Source of the DNA: JAWPMT01 sp965267435
Lineage (GTDB): Bacteria; Bacteroidota; Bacteroidia; Cytophagales; Cyclobacteriaceae
Length of the DNA stretch: 64,000 nucleotides
Assembly: GCA_965267435.1 (NCBI GenBank)
Contig: OZ253960.1
Span: forward strand, 1,240,001-1,304,000
Direction: 5' to 3'
Shown here: positions 54,842 through 63,697 of the stretch, in pieces
How positions within the stretch are numbered: position 1 is the first letter of the stretch
How the letters are laid out: each line of letters opens with the position of its first letter
Notes under the pieces: generated by a model
What the model was told of the DNA's origin: nothing
What the model saw: the letters and a program-made list of their open reading frames with translations, nothing else
Database searches by the model: none
Made by a program: the position numbers and the translations under genes

Positions 54842-56179
54842 TCAATTGCCTTTAAAGCGGCTCTTGCCATTGAATGCGTATTTCAAAGTAGAGAAGGATG
54901 TGATTTCTGATGATTTGCCATCTACATTCCTGAAACCTCCGGCAATTTCAAACCAAAGGCCATCTACGATTTTCATTTCCCAACCGATCGTTCCACGCAT
55001 TACATTCAGATCCTCCAACATCGTAGCTTCACCGTCCACTTCCTCTCTTAAAGCCAGGAAGCTATATTGACCTTCTATCGACACACGGCGGTCACTGCCA
55101 CCAAACAGCAGCTTGGATCCAAATGAAAACTTGCCCTGCTCACTATTGCTGTTGTCGTAGGAGACATTGCCCAAGGCTTGGAATATCAATTGGCCTTTGA
55201 TTTTGTCCGTATCATTTCCCTGCAGCGGCAGACTTAAACCGGCCAGGAAACTAAGCTTGCTGGATGATAAGTTGCCCCAGGTAGAATCCTGCGAAGCCCA
55301 GGCTGTTCCAATGGATACATGAGCAGATGCAGCATTCCATCTTTGCTTTTTCCAGGCTTCTTTTGTTTTCGCGACTTTCGCTGAGAACGACGCTATCACC
55401 GCGTCTCGTCCCTTGTAGCCAATGATGATGCGATTGTAACCGTCAATGAGATCAATCAAACTGGCGTTTTGCTCCTCACTCAATTGAATATTGTAGACGG
55501 CCGATAAGGAATCTTTGATGCTTTTCTCTGTATAACTCGCGGGAAGTTCTTCTTTGTCAGGGGTTGGACTTCTCAGCGGTGTTTTGAGCCACCCATCTAT
55601 CTTGACCTGGTCTGATCGAGTAAGATTCGGGTTGCTATCGAAGATCATTACTCGTAGCAAGTCTATCTCGCGATTGAAGCTCGCAGCTCTCGACACTAGC
55701 TCGTCGATTTTCAGGTCTTCGAGTATGTCGACCAAATCTCTTTCGAGTGCCTCGGACATGAGTGGATCTGACCTATCGAATATGACCCATCGTAGTCCCA
55801 GACCAAAATGACTGCCAGATGAGTCGTTAGCTGTGGCAAAGTTCAGCTGCAGCCCTCTGAGGGATTCACTTTGACGATAAGTGTCCAAGGAGAACAAGCT
55901 ATCGTCTAGCTCTTTTTTGATCATTAAAAACGGGCTAAATTCCACTGCGAGGCCAGGTGTTATTGTATTGAAGGGTACCAATTCCTTCAACTGAACAGCC
56001 AGTTTGTTAATGTTCCCCGGCCGTGTAATCTTGTCGTCTTCAATGCCCAGCAAGCTGAAGCTTGATATATCAGGGATGGCGAAATCCACATAGAGATCTT
56101 CCAGCTTGAGACCATCTTCCTGGCAAAATGCCATCCAAGAGAATCCCAGGAATCCAATAAGAATGAAAAGCTTTCTCAT
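54842..56179 (-). CDS. Predicted outer-membrane beta-barrel protein, unknown function
   Basis: The 445-residue protein has a signal peptide (MRKLFILIGFLGFSWMAFCQ). The first half is mixed helical; the second half is a run of amphipathic strands (HVSIGTAWASQ, LSFLAGLSLPLQ, LIFQALGNVSYD, KFSFGSKLLFGG, RVSIEGQYSFLALR, GTIGWEMKIVDGLWFEIAGG) ending in FSTLKYAFN. This is the pattern of a barrel porin-like protein. I recognise no family. It starts four bases before the end of a small hypothetical gene on the same strand, so the two are likely cotranscribed, and ends at a strong terminator. Confidence 0.7.
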   Translation of the reverse strand: MRKLFILIGFLGFSWMAFCQEDGLKLEDLYVDFAIPDISSFSLLGIEDDKITRPGNINKLAVQLKELVPFNTITPGLAVEFSPFLMIKKELDDSLFSLDTYRQSESLRGLQLNFATANDSSGSHFGLGLRWVIFDRSDPLMSEALERDLVDILEDLKIDELVSRAASFNREIDLLRVMIFDSNPNLTRSDQVKIDGWLKTPLRSPTPDKEELPASYTEKSIKDSLSAVYNIQLSEEQNASLIDLIDGYNRIIIGYKGRDAVIASFSAKVAKTKEAWKKQRWNAASAHVSIGTAWASQDSTWGNLSSSKLSFLAGLSLPLQGNDTDKIKGQLIFQALGNVSYDNSNSEQGKFSFGSKLLFGGSDRRVSIEGQYSFLALREEVDGEATMLEDLNVMRGTIGWEMKIVDGLWFEIAGGFRNVDGKSSEITSFSTLKYAFNGKSRFKGN

Positions 56180-56183
56180 CGAA

Positions 56184-56543
56184 TTAGAAGATTATGCGGG
56201 CGTCGCTGAAAATCTCTTTTACTTCACTCGCGGAGAGGCTGCCATTAGCGGTCCAGGTGTCGACCACCTTTTCATCCTGCTCCCATTCAATGGAGACGAT
56301 GTAATCTTGATCGTCGTCATCTATGTTCACCAGCACGAATCCCCAGTTGTTGTTATCCAGGAATAAGTCCGTTGCCGGTCCCAGGTCGTATCTGAAAGTA
56401 TCCTTTGTGGTCTTTGAGCTTTTCTCTGTGAATGGTTTCTCGATGTCGGTCGTCGAAAATGAGAATTTCCAGCCGACAAGTCCTTGTATTCTAATGATGA
56501 CAAAGAGATTACCCCCTTTTTCCTTGATTTTTACGTCTTTCAT
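56184..56543 (-). CDS. Small hypothetical protein, partner of the 54842 gene
   Basis: ATG at 56543 (MKDVKIKEKGGN) gives 119 residues; the longer frame from 56672 has no coding look. There is no signal peptide. The product has charged and aromatic strands (GLVGWKFSFSTTD, NNNWGFVLVNIDDDDQDYIVSIEWE) and a Asp-rich turn. No family is recognised. It is just upstream of the barrel protein on the same strand. Confidence 0.5.
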   Translation of the reverse strand: MKDVKIKEKGGNLFVIIRIQGLVGWKFSFSTTDIEKPFTEKSSKTTKDTFRYDLGPATDLFLDNNNWGFVLVNIDDDDQDYIVSIEWEQDEKVVDTWTANGSLSASEVKEIFSDARIIF

Positions 56544-56726
56544 TGTGTTAGGCGTTTGCGTTTTGTTGCTAAGGACAGCAATATGCAAAAGGTAAGGGGA
56601 GTGCGGAATACCCAATTCCAGGTATATTCTAACAAATTTTTCAAATGGAAGAATACCCTGTAACGGTCCCAATCTTTTTTTAATCTACCCCTTTGCCTAC
56701 AATGACCAAGGTGCTTTTGGCTAAGC

Positions 56727-57026
56727 CTAGCGCCGCTCTTCTCCAGTTTTGACAACCAGGAAAGGGTCCTGCCTCGAAATAATCACCGTCCAGCCACCAC
56801 CACCAGCGAGTTTCATAGTCACGCTGGACGAGCGATTGACCGATCTTCTTTCGAGCTTATAGTCCGCGCGTCGGTGAGCGTCGACACCGTCTTTGTATAC
56901 GTCCATGGTGTAGGCACCCTCGCCCAGGAAGGACAGGTCCAGCGTCAACTCTCGAGCCTCGAAGTTGGTCACGGCCCCTACGTCATGAGTCGCAAAATGT
57001 CCCGGAGCAGTGTAACACCGTGGCAC
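56727..57026 (-). pseudogene. C-terminal fragment of a GH97 (SusB-like) alpha-glycosidase
   Basis: The 99-codon frame ends with a recognisable GH97 C-terminal domain: RELTLDLSFLGEG, TMDVYKDGVDAHRRADYK and MKLAGGGGWTV. These blocks match the end of SusB-type enzymes (usual length about 650-740 residues). Upstream in frame there is a stop at about 57084, and the DsrE-like gene begins on the other strand at 57113, so the catalytic barrel is gone. It is best explained as the remnant of a deleted or rearranged GH97 gene. Start given is the frame's GTG and is not meaningful. Confidence 0.72.
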
Positions 57027-57112
57027 TACCAGCTGCGGGGGAGAATGACTACAGAGGTGGGCAGTGCCAATCCCAGAAATCCATTACTTTCACTGCCACA
57101 ATACCCGAAGAC

Positions 57113-57643
57113 ATGAAAAATCTTCTCATCATTCTTTTCGCCGCTTGCTTACTCCCCCTCCAAGGCCAGGAAAAAGTCAACCCTGTCATCGAGGACTTCG
57201 GTGGGATCTATGACATTCCTGAGGCTACGGTGAAGCCGGATGGTCAACAGGAGTACAAGATTGTGATCGACGTGTATGGTGGTGCTTCAGATAAATCGGA
57301 TATTGACCGCTCACTCAACAATGTGGCACGTATGCTCAATCTGCATGCTGTGGGTGGCGTACCAGCGGATAACATGACAGTTGTGCTCGCGCTTCATGCG
57401 CAATCCACCTATTCCACGATGGGCCATGACGCCTATCGCGAGAAGTATGGAACAGACAATCCTAACGCTGATTTGATGAAGGCGCTCAAGGAGGCCGGTG
57501 TGAAAATTACCGTCTGTGGGCAATCACTGATCGGGAGGGGCGTCGACCCCAATAGGCTTTTGGAAGAAGTGGAGATTGCCACGTCGATGCTGACGACCGT
57601 GACGCACTATCAAAAGTTAGGGTACATGCTGCTGAGGTTTTAA
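57113..57643 (+). CDS. DsrE/DsrF-family secreted protein
   Basis: ATG at 57113 (MKNLLIILFAACLLPLQGQ) opens a signal peptide; the longer frame at 57020 lies over the GH97 remnant. The 176-residue protein has the DsrE fold blocks YKIVIDVYGGA, NLHAVGGVPADNMTVVLALHA and GVKITVCGQSLIGRGVD, with a single cysteine at the usual active-site position. DsrE-type proteins shuttle sulfur atoms; exported versions are of unknown role. The FAD oxidoreductase gene follows 19 bases later on the same strand. Confidence 0.78.
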   Translation: MKNLLIILFAACLLPLQGQEKVNPVIEDFGGIYDIPEATVKPDGQQEYKIVIDVYGGASDKSDIDRSLNNVARMLNLHAVGGVPADNMTVVLALHAQSTYSTMGHDAYREKYGTDNPNADLMKALKEAGVKITVCGQSLIGRGVDPNRLLEEVEIATSMLTTVTHYQKLGYMLLRF

Positions 57644-57662
57644 AATGTAGATCGCAATTGAT

Positions 57663-59267
57663 ATGGTCCAATCCTACAAACAGAAATACGAAGCGACTGA
57701 GCAGTATGATACCATACTTGTCGGCTCGGGGATGGGCTGCCTGGCAGCGGGTGCGTGTCTTGCCAAGGACGGACAGCGCGTGCTACTCCTGGAGCGACAC
57801 TATACCGCCGGGGGCTACACGCATGTCTTCAAGCGGCGCGGTTACGAATGGGACGTCGGTATCCACTATATCGGCGAGGTAGGTCGTGAGACCAGTGTGC
57901 TGCGGAAGCTGTTTGACTATGTCACAGAAGGTGAATTGAAATGGGCCGACATGGGAGACGTCTATGATCGCATTGTCATCGGCGAGAAGACCTATGACCT
58001 GAGAAAAGGAGTATCCAACTTCAAAGATCAGCTCAAGAGCTATTTCCCAAAGGATGAACAAGCCATTGACGATTATGTCAACCTGGTCTTCCATATGAGC
58101 AAAGTCAGTCGCAACTTCTTCGTGGAAAAGACAATGCCCAAGGCTATGCAGGCGCTGGCCGGTGGTCAAATGCGACGGCCTTATCTGAAGTATGCCTCTC
58201 GATCGACGCTCTCAGTACTTCAGGAACTGACGGACAATCAAGAGTTGATAAAAGTACTCACGGGCCAATACGGCGACTACGGACTACCACCGGGTCGCAG
58301 CAGCTTCGCGATGCACGCGTCAGTGGTAAAGCACTATTTCCATGGTGGCAATTTTCCGGTTGGGGGGTCGTCAAGGATCCTGGAAACCGTCGATCCCATC
58401 ATCGAGGCGGCAGGGGGTACGATTCTCACCAATGCAGAAGTGCAGGAGATCAAGATCGAGGGTGGCAAAGCCGTGGGAGTCATCATGCCAGACGGCAAAG
58501 TGTTCAGGGCCAACAGTGTAATTAGCGGAGCCGGTATCATTAATTCATACAATAAGCTACTTCCTTCTGAACAGGCCGCGAAACACGGCTTTGATCGACA
58601 ATTGGAGAAAGTGACTCCCTCAGCGGCCCATGCGTGTTTGTATATTGGCTTGAATGGCTCTCCCGAAGAGCTCAATCTACCCAAAGCCAATTATTGGGTC
58701 TATCCTGATGACCTGGACCATGATGGTTTGGTCGCGCGATACGAAAAGGACCTCGACGCACCTTTTCCGGTTGTTTACATTTCTTTTCCGGCAGCAAAAG
58801 ACCCCACGTGGTCGGAGCGGTATCCAGGGAAGAGTACGATCGATATCATCACTGTGATGCCATTTGATCTTTTTCAAAAATGGGAAGACACCCGATGGAA
58901 GAAGCGAGGAGAAGACTATGAGGCACTCAAAGAGAAGTTTGCGCAGCGACTGCTTGATACGCTCTACCAACTTGAGCCTCAAGTGAAGGGCAAGATTGAC
59001 CATTACGAGCTCTCCAGCCCAGTAACGACCAGGCACTTTATGAATTACGATCGTGGGGAATTGTATGGTATCGACCATGATCCCGATCGGTACCGTCAGA
59101 AGTTCCTTCAGCCTCGCACGCCCATCAAGAACTTCTATTTGACGGGACAGGACATAGTCACGGCTGGTGTGGGTGGTGCATTGTTTGCTGGATTTCTAAC
59201 GGCATCGGCGATGACGGGCCAGAATTACGTGAAGAAAGCGATGAAGGAAAACCAGCCCGCCTTGTGA
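57663..59267 (+). CDS. FAD-dependent phytoene desaturase/retinol saturase-like oxidoreductase
   Basis: The 534-residue protein has an N-terminal dinucleotide-binding motif (ILVGSGMGCLAAGACLAKDG, then LLLERHYTAGG), the GG-doublet of the carotenoid desaturase/retinol saturase group, and a C-terminal FAD-contact block YLTGQDIVTAGVGGALFAGFLTASAM. It is a NAD(P)/FAD oxidoreductase acting on polyenes or lipids; retinol-saturase-like proteins are common in bacteria and not always carotenogenic. No crt genes are near, so carotenoid synthesis is not supported. The sialidase gene follows without a gap of significance. Confidence 0.85.
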   Translation: MVQSYKQKYEATEQYDTILVGSGMGCLAAGACLAKDGQRVLLLERHYTAGGYTHVFKRRGYEWDVGIHYIGEVGRETSVLRKLFDYVTEGELKWADMGDVYDRIVIGEKTYDLRKGVSNFKDQLKSYFPKDEQAIDDYVNLVFHMSKVSRNFFVEKTMPKAMQALAGGQMRRPYLKYASRSTLSVLQELTDNQELIKVLTGQYGDYGLPPGRSSFAMHASVVKHYFHGGNFPVGGSSRILETVDPIIEAAGGTILTNAEVQEIKIEGGKAVGVIMPDGKVFRANSVISGAGIINSYNKLLPSEQAAKHGFDRQLEKVTPSAAHACLYIGLNGSPEELNLPKANYWVYPDDLDHDGLVARYEKDLDAPFPVVYISFPAAKDPTWSERYPGKSTIDIITVMPFDLFQKWEDTRWKKRGEDYEALKEKFAQRLLDTLYQLEPQVKGKIDHYELSSPVTTRHFMNYDRGELYGIDHDPDRYRQKFLQPRTPIKNFYLTGQDIVTAGVGGALFAGFLTASAMTGQNYVKKAMKENQPAL

Positions 59268-59299
59268 TCTGGAGCAATATATTCGCATTGAATTGTCCA

Positions 59300-60892
59300 A
59301 TGAAGTTTACATCTCCCCATATCTCAGTTGTCTTACTATTGACCATCCTTATCGGATTCCAGTGCACTAGGAGGCGCACGATGGAACTGAGTGACAGGCA
59401 GGACGTCAAAGCAATTACGGTAACACAACCAACCTACCCGGTTTTGCTTGGCAAGTCAGAGAACATCATCATCGATCTGACAATATCAGTTGATTCGGGT
59501 TCCGTACTCCAGCAGATCAACCTGTCGGCAGCAGAGACCACGTCATTGTCAGACATCGCAAGGGTGCGTGTCTATTACTCAGGAAACTCCATCGATTTTT
59601 CTGACAAGGAACAATATGGCGAGGACTTGTCTCCAGCATCCAGTTTAGCCTTCGCTGATACGAAAGTGCTTCAGCCCGGCGACAATCACTTTTGGGTATC
59701 GTACGAACTCAAAGCCTCCGCGAATATTGATAATCTCGTGAGTGGTTCGATTCGTTCATTGGTCATCAATGACATTGAGACGCCTGTATCAGGTCAGCCG
59801 AGCCCTCATAGAATGGGTGTTGCGCTACGAAAGCGCGGAGATGACGGGGTGAACGCCTATCGCATACCTGGCCTGGCTACTACCAACGAGGGTACGCTCA
59901 TCGCCGTTTACGATGCACGATACAACAGTTCTGTGGACCTGCAGGAAGACATCGATGTGGGCATGTCACGAAGTGCCGATGGCGGACGTACATGGGAGCC
60001 GATGAAAGTCATTATGGACATGGGTGAATGGGGAGGTCTGCCGGAAGCGTCCAATGGCGTAGGAGACCCTTCTGTATTGGTGGATCGCGCAACCGGGACC
60101 ATTTGGGTCGCGGCACTTTGGGCCCACGGCTATCCCGGAGAGCGGGCGTGGTTCGCTTCAGGATTTGGAATGGAGCCGGAGGAGACAGGGCAATTTATCC
60201 TGGTCAAGAGTGAAGATGATGGACTCACCTGGTCCGACCCGATCAATATTACTTCCCAAATCAAGGACCCGAAGTGGCAATTGCTGCTGGCAGGACCGGG
60301 AAAAGGGATCTCACTAAAAGATGGGACTTTGGTATTCCCAGCACAGTTCAAGGACGAGAACAAAGTACCACACAGCACGCTGATCAGTAGCACAGATCAT
60401 GGGGTCACCTGGCAGATCGGCACCGGGGTTAGGGCCGAGACTTCGGAGGCACAGCTCATCGAATTGCCGGATGGTGGGATCATGATCAACTGTCGAAACA
60501 ACTACGCGAGGGATTCGTTGGGTGTTGGGCGATATGTAGCGGTCACCAAAGATCTTGGTCAATCCTGGCAGGAGCATTCGAGCTCCGTTACTGGACTTGA
60601 GGAGTCGACATGTATGGCGAGCCTGATCCTTTCCTTATCGGGTGGTGGAGACGATCTATTGCTCTTTTCCAACCCCAACACACATACTGGCCGATTCAAT
60701 ATGACCATCAAGTCGAGCACAGATCAGGGCCAGAGTTGGCCAGAGGAGAATTGGCTGTTGTTGGATGAGGGGCGAAGTTGGGGGTACAGCTGTATGACAA
60801 ACATAGATGAGGAGTACATCGGTATTCTTTATGAAGGCAGCCAGGCGAACTTGACCTTTCAAAGGATAGCAACCCGGGATTTGATCAACTGA
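59300..60892 (+). CDS. GH33 exo-alpha-sialidase lipoprotein with N-terminal BNR-associated domain
   Basis: ATG at 59300 (MKFTSPHISVVLLL) is used: it gives a lipoprotein leader with Cys 22 (IGFQC). A GTG at 59264 overlaps the preceding stop by four bases and adds 12 residues. The 530-residue product has a BNR-associated N-terminal beta domain to about residue 170, then the sialidase propeller with YRIPGL (first Arg, about residue 188), YDARYN (Asp), Asp-boxes SADGGRTW, SEDDGLTW, STDHGVTW and STDQGQSW, SEAQLIELPDG (Glu), INCRNN (Arg) and WGYSCM (Tyr). It releases sialic acid from glycans. The following gene is altronate dehydratase. Confidence 0.88.
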   Translation: MKFTSPHISVVLLLTILIGFQCTRRRTMELSDRQDVKAITVTQPTYPVLLGKSENIIIDLTISVDSGSVLQQINLSAAETTSLSDIARVRVYYSGNSIDFSDKEQYGEDLSPASSLAFADTKVLQPGDNHFWVSYELKASANIDNLVSGSIRSLVINDIETPVSGQPSPHRMGVALRKRGDDGVNAYRIPGLATTNEGTLIAVYDARYNSSVDLQEDIDVGMSRSADGGRTWEPMKVIMDMGEWGGLPEASNGVGDPSVLVDRATGTIWVAALWAHGYPGERAWFASGFGMEPEETGQFILVKSEDDGLTWSDPINITSQIKDPKWQLLLAGPGKGISLKDGTLVFPAQFKDENKVPHSTLISSTDHGVTWQIGTGVRAETSEAQLIELPDGGIMINCRNNYARDSLGVGRYVAVTKDLGQSWQEHSSSVTGLEESTCMASLILSLSGGGDDLLLFSNPNTHTGRFNMTIKSSTDQGQSWPEENWLLLDEGRSWGYSCMTNIDEEYIGILYEGSQANLTFQRIATRDLIN

Positions 60893-60900
60893 CAGTAAGT

Positions 60901-62514
60901 ATGCAAGACCGATGTTTTATCAAGATTGATGAGGGGGACAATGTCTACGTCGCGCTGAGAGATTTGCCGGCGGGTAAATACGTGCAAGATGATGACGAAA
61001 TGGATCTGGCAGCACCTGTTCGTGAAAAACACAAGTTTCTTGCTCACGACGTTGATGCCGGAGAGAAGATCATCATGTATGGAGTGCCGGTAGGGACAAC
61101 CAACGTTGCACTCGCTGCGGGTACGGAGATCACTACCGACAATGTAACACATTTTGCTGCCGACGTTGACATGGGTTCCGCTGGAAGAAGCTCCTCCTGG
61201 AACTCGCCCGATGTCTCCAAATGGGCCCGCCGTACTTTCAACGGGTACGTCAGGAATGATGGTCGGGTCGGCACCGCCAATTATTGGCTGTTCGTCCCAC
61301 TGGTTTTTTGCGAGAATCGCAACCTGAAAATCATTGAAGACGCGCTCACAAAGGGATTGGGCTATTATCGCACAAACGACTACGAGCGGTACGTGCTGGA
61401 TAAAGTAGCCAGCACATCTTCCGCCCCCGGCAGTTATCCTTCTACGAGGGTCTTCCCGAACGTTGACGGCATCAAGTTCCTTTATCACAGTGGCGGATGC
61501 GGTGGAACCAGGCACGATGCAGAAACGCTCCTGAGGCTCTTGGCGGGCTATGTCAATCATCCCAATGTGGCTGGGGCTACCGTGCTGAGCCTTGGGTGTC
61601 AGAATGCTCAGGTCAGCTGGTTTCAGGAAATACAAGAGGAAGTATATCCGAATTCCGACAAGCCAATTATTTATCTCGAGCAACAAAAGGTACTGTCAGA
61701 GGAAAAACTCATCACTCAAGCCATCGACCTGACATTGGAACAACTGGAGCTGGCCAATAAAATTGAAAGGACGCCAGCAGGGCTGGACAAACTCATAGTG
61801 GGATTGGAATGCGGTGGATCCGATGGGTTCTCGGGTATCTCAGCTAATCCGGCGGTGGGCTATACATCCGACTTGATCGGTGCTTTGGGGGGAGCGACCA
61901 TCTTGAGTGAATTCCCCGAACTGAACGGTGTCGAACAAAACATTGTGGACCGTTGTGTCTCCACTGAGCTGGCGGAAAAATTCCTCGGCATCCAGCGGGC
62001 GTATGAAGAACGTGCCCGGTCTGTAGGCTCAGGGTTCGATATGAATCCATCTCCCGGGAATATCAAGGATGGACTCATTACCGATGCGATCAAATCGGCG
62101 GGAGCTGCTACCAAAGGAGGGCACGCACCGGTCACAGGCGTGTTGGACTATACCGAGCCATTGACTGCATCCGGGTTGAACCTGCTGTGCACACCTGGCA
62201 ATGACGTCGAGTCTACCACGGGTTTGGCAGGCTCCGGCGCCAATGTTATTTTATTTACGACTGGATTGGGAACACCGACGGGCAATCCCGTAGCGCCGGT
62301 TATCAAGATCTCGAGCAATACGCGTCTTTTCAATGCCATGAACGACATCATCGACATCGATGCTGGTGCAATCATCTCTGGCCATAAGTCGATCCATGAT
62401 GTGGGGGAGGAACTGTTGGAAGAGATCATTGCTGTGGCCAGCGGCCAGCCGACTAAGGCGATGGACTTGGATCAAAATGACTTCATCCCATGGAAAAGAG
62501 GCGTGTCGTTGTGA
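60901..62514 (+). CDS. uxaA: Altronate dehydratase (UxaA-type)
   Basis: The 537-residue protein is a UxaA homologue with an N-terminal SAF domain (FIKIDEGDNVYVALRDLPAG, KIIMYGVPVGTTNVALAAG) and a C-terminal domain with FNGYVRNDGRVGTANYW, HSGGCGGTRHDAETLLRLLAGY, GLECGGSDGFSGISANPA and a ending STTGLAGSGANVILFTTGLG. It dehydrates D-altronate to 2-keto-3-deoxygluconate, the step after tagaturonate reduction in galacturonate breakdown. It follows the sialidase gene by eight bases, so it may belong to a sugar-acid set. Galactarate dehydratase is related, but the length and the SAF domain favour altronate. Confidence 0.9.
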   Translation: MQDRCFIKIDEGDNVYVALRDLPAGKYVQDDDEMDLAAPVREKHKFLAHDVDAGEKIIMYGVPVGTTNVALAAGTEITTDNVTHFAADVDMGSAGRSSSWNSPDVSKWARRTFNGYVRNDGRVGTANYWLFVPLVFCENRNLKIIEDALTKGLGYYRTNDYERYVLDKVASTSSAPGSYPSTRVFPNVDGIKFLYHSGGCGGTRHDAETLLRLLAGYVNHPNVAGATVLSLGCQNAQVSWFQEIQEEVYPNSDKPIIYLEQQKVLSEEKLITQAIDLTLEQLELANKIERTPAGLDKLIVGLECGGSDGFSGISANPAVGYTSDLIGALGGATILSEFPELNGVEQNIVDRCVSTELAEKFLGIQRAYEERARSVGSGFDMNPSPGNIKDGLITDAIKSAGAATKGGHAPVTGVLDYTEPLTASGLNLLCTPGNDVESTTGLAGSGANVILFTTGLGTPTGNPVAPVIKISSNTRLFNAMNDIIDIDAGAIISGHKSIHDVGEELLEEIIAVASGQPTKAMDLDQNDFIPWKRGVSL

Positions 62515-62538
62515 ACCTGGAGCATGATGTCGAGTACT

Positions 62539-63570
62539 CTAGTCAGAAGACGTCGCCATCACCTCAAAGAAGTCCGTGAGGATTCCATCCTTGTCGAAGT
62601 TCTCCCAAACGATGATGCGACGCGGATTTTCCGGGCGCTCTTGCCATTCCTCATCAATCATCGTCGGACCGGGGATTTCCTGGCTCTCGCCCCAGCCGGG
62701 GTTTTTCAAAACGGCGACAGCGACCATGTCAAATAACGCGCGAGCAGGAGGGTCACCGTGCAAGTCAATGTTCTCGAAAAGGCTGACCGAGTAGTCACCG
62801 AAGTTGGTGAAATCGCCCTCGTGTCGACCTACCACCGGAGGCACATTTGGCCCCAGCCCTGCCATTTTTGATCGAATATCTTCAGGCGTAACTCTTACAA
62901 AGTCGGAGCCTGAGGGATTGCCATAGCGGACCGTCACCATCTCGAAGGGAACTTCTTGATCCAAAACATAATTCATCGACGGAATATCCGCCACCAAATT
63001 ATATTCTCCTGGTTCGGGATAATTGGCTCCCAACCAAACGATCTTAACGTTGTCTTTGATGTCAGGCGCTACACTCAGGGCCAGGGCAATGTTCGTTAGC
63101 TTGCCTACAGGTAGTAACACCAGTGGCTGCTCCCGTTCAATGCGTGCCTGTTCTATGATGAAATCTACGGCTGCCTTTCCATCATAATCCGCCTCACCAA
63201 TGTTTGGGAGGATGTCCTCGTAGTTGGCCTCCGCGCCGGCAAGTAGGGGGTACTTGTCCATAACATCACATAGCTTCATCACCCTTTCCGCTTCTGCGAA
63301 CTGACCCGCAATGCCGCCACCATTCGGCGTGGCATTGACTGTGACACCGACAATATCAAAGACGTCGTCATTGAAAAAGAGGTAAGCCATTGCGTGCTGG
63401 TCATCGAGCTCGTTATTGGCATCGGTGTCAAAGAGCACAGGGATCCGCCTTCCATCGCCAGTCCCTTGGTCGTCTCCCTCAGTTGGTCTCTCTTGTGCGG
63501 AAGGACCCTTTGATGTACAGGCGACCATGCTGATAAGAATGGAGAGTAAGAACATTTGCATCTTCTTCAT
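62539..63570 (-). CDS. Inosine-uridine-type nucleoside hydrolase lipoprotein
   Basis: The 343-residue protein has a lipoprotein leader (Cys 18 in SMVACTS). The catalytic domain opens near residue 43 with PVLFDTDANNELDD (Asp 48, Asp 50, Asp 56, Asp 57), the calcium-binding pattern of the IUNH family, followed by VTVNATPNGGG and a later WLGANYPEPGEYNLVADI. It hydrolyses the N-glycosidic bond of nucleosides in the periplasm, probably serving nucleoside scavenging. It is convergent with the UxaA gene and divergent from the partial gene at 63698. Confidence 0.88.
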   Translation of the reverse strand: MKKMQMFLLSILISMVACTSKGPSAQERPTEGDDQGTGDGRRIPVLFDTDANNELDDQHAMAYLFFNDDVFDIVGVTVNATPNGGGIAGQFAEAERVMKLCDVMDKYPLLAGAEANYEDILPNIGEADYDGKAAVDFIIEQARIEREQPLVLLPVGKLTNIALALSVAPDIKDNVKIVWLGANYPEPGEYNLVADIPSMNYVLDQEVPFEMVTVRYGNPSGSDFVRVTPEDIRSKMAGLGPNVPPVVGRHEGDFTNFGDYSVSLFENIDLHGDPPARALFDMVAVAVLKNPGWGESQEIPGPTMIDEEWQERPENPRRIIVWENFDKDGILTDFFEVMATSSD

Positions 63571-63697
63571 GCTCGTATATTATGCTTTTCCACTGTCGTA
63601 AAACAATCAACAAATCTTATTACACCAGAGTAAACAGGCACTTTTTTTGTGAGCCAGTTTTCACGATTTTTGTAAGGACTTGAAAAACGAAGGGAAG

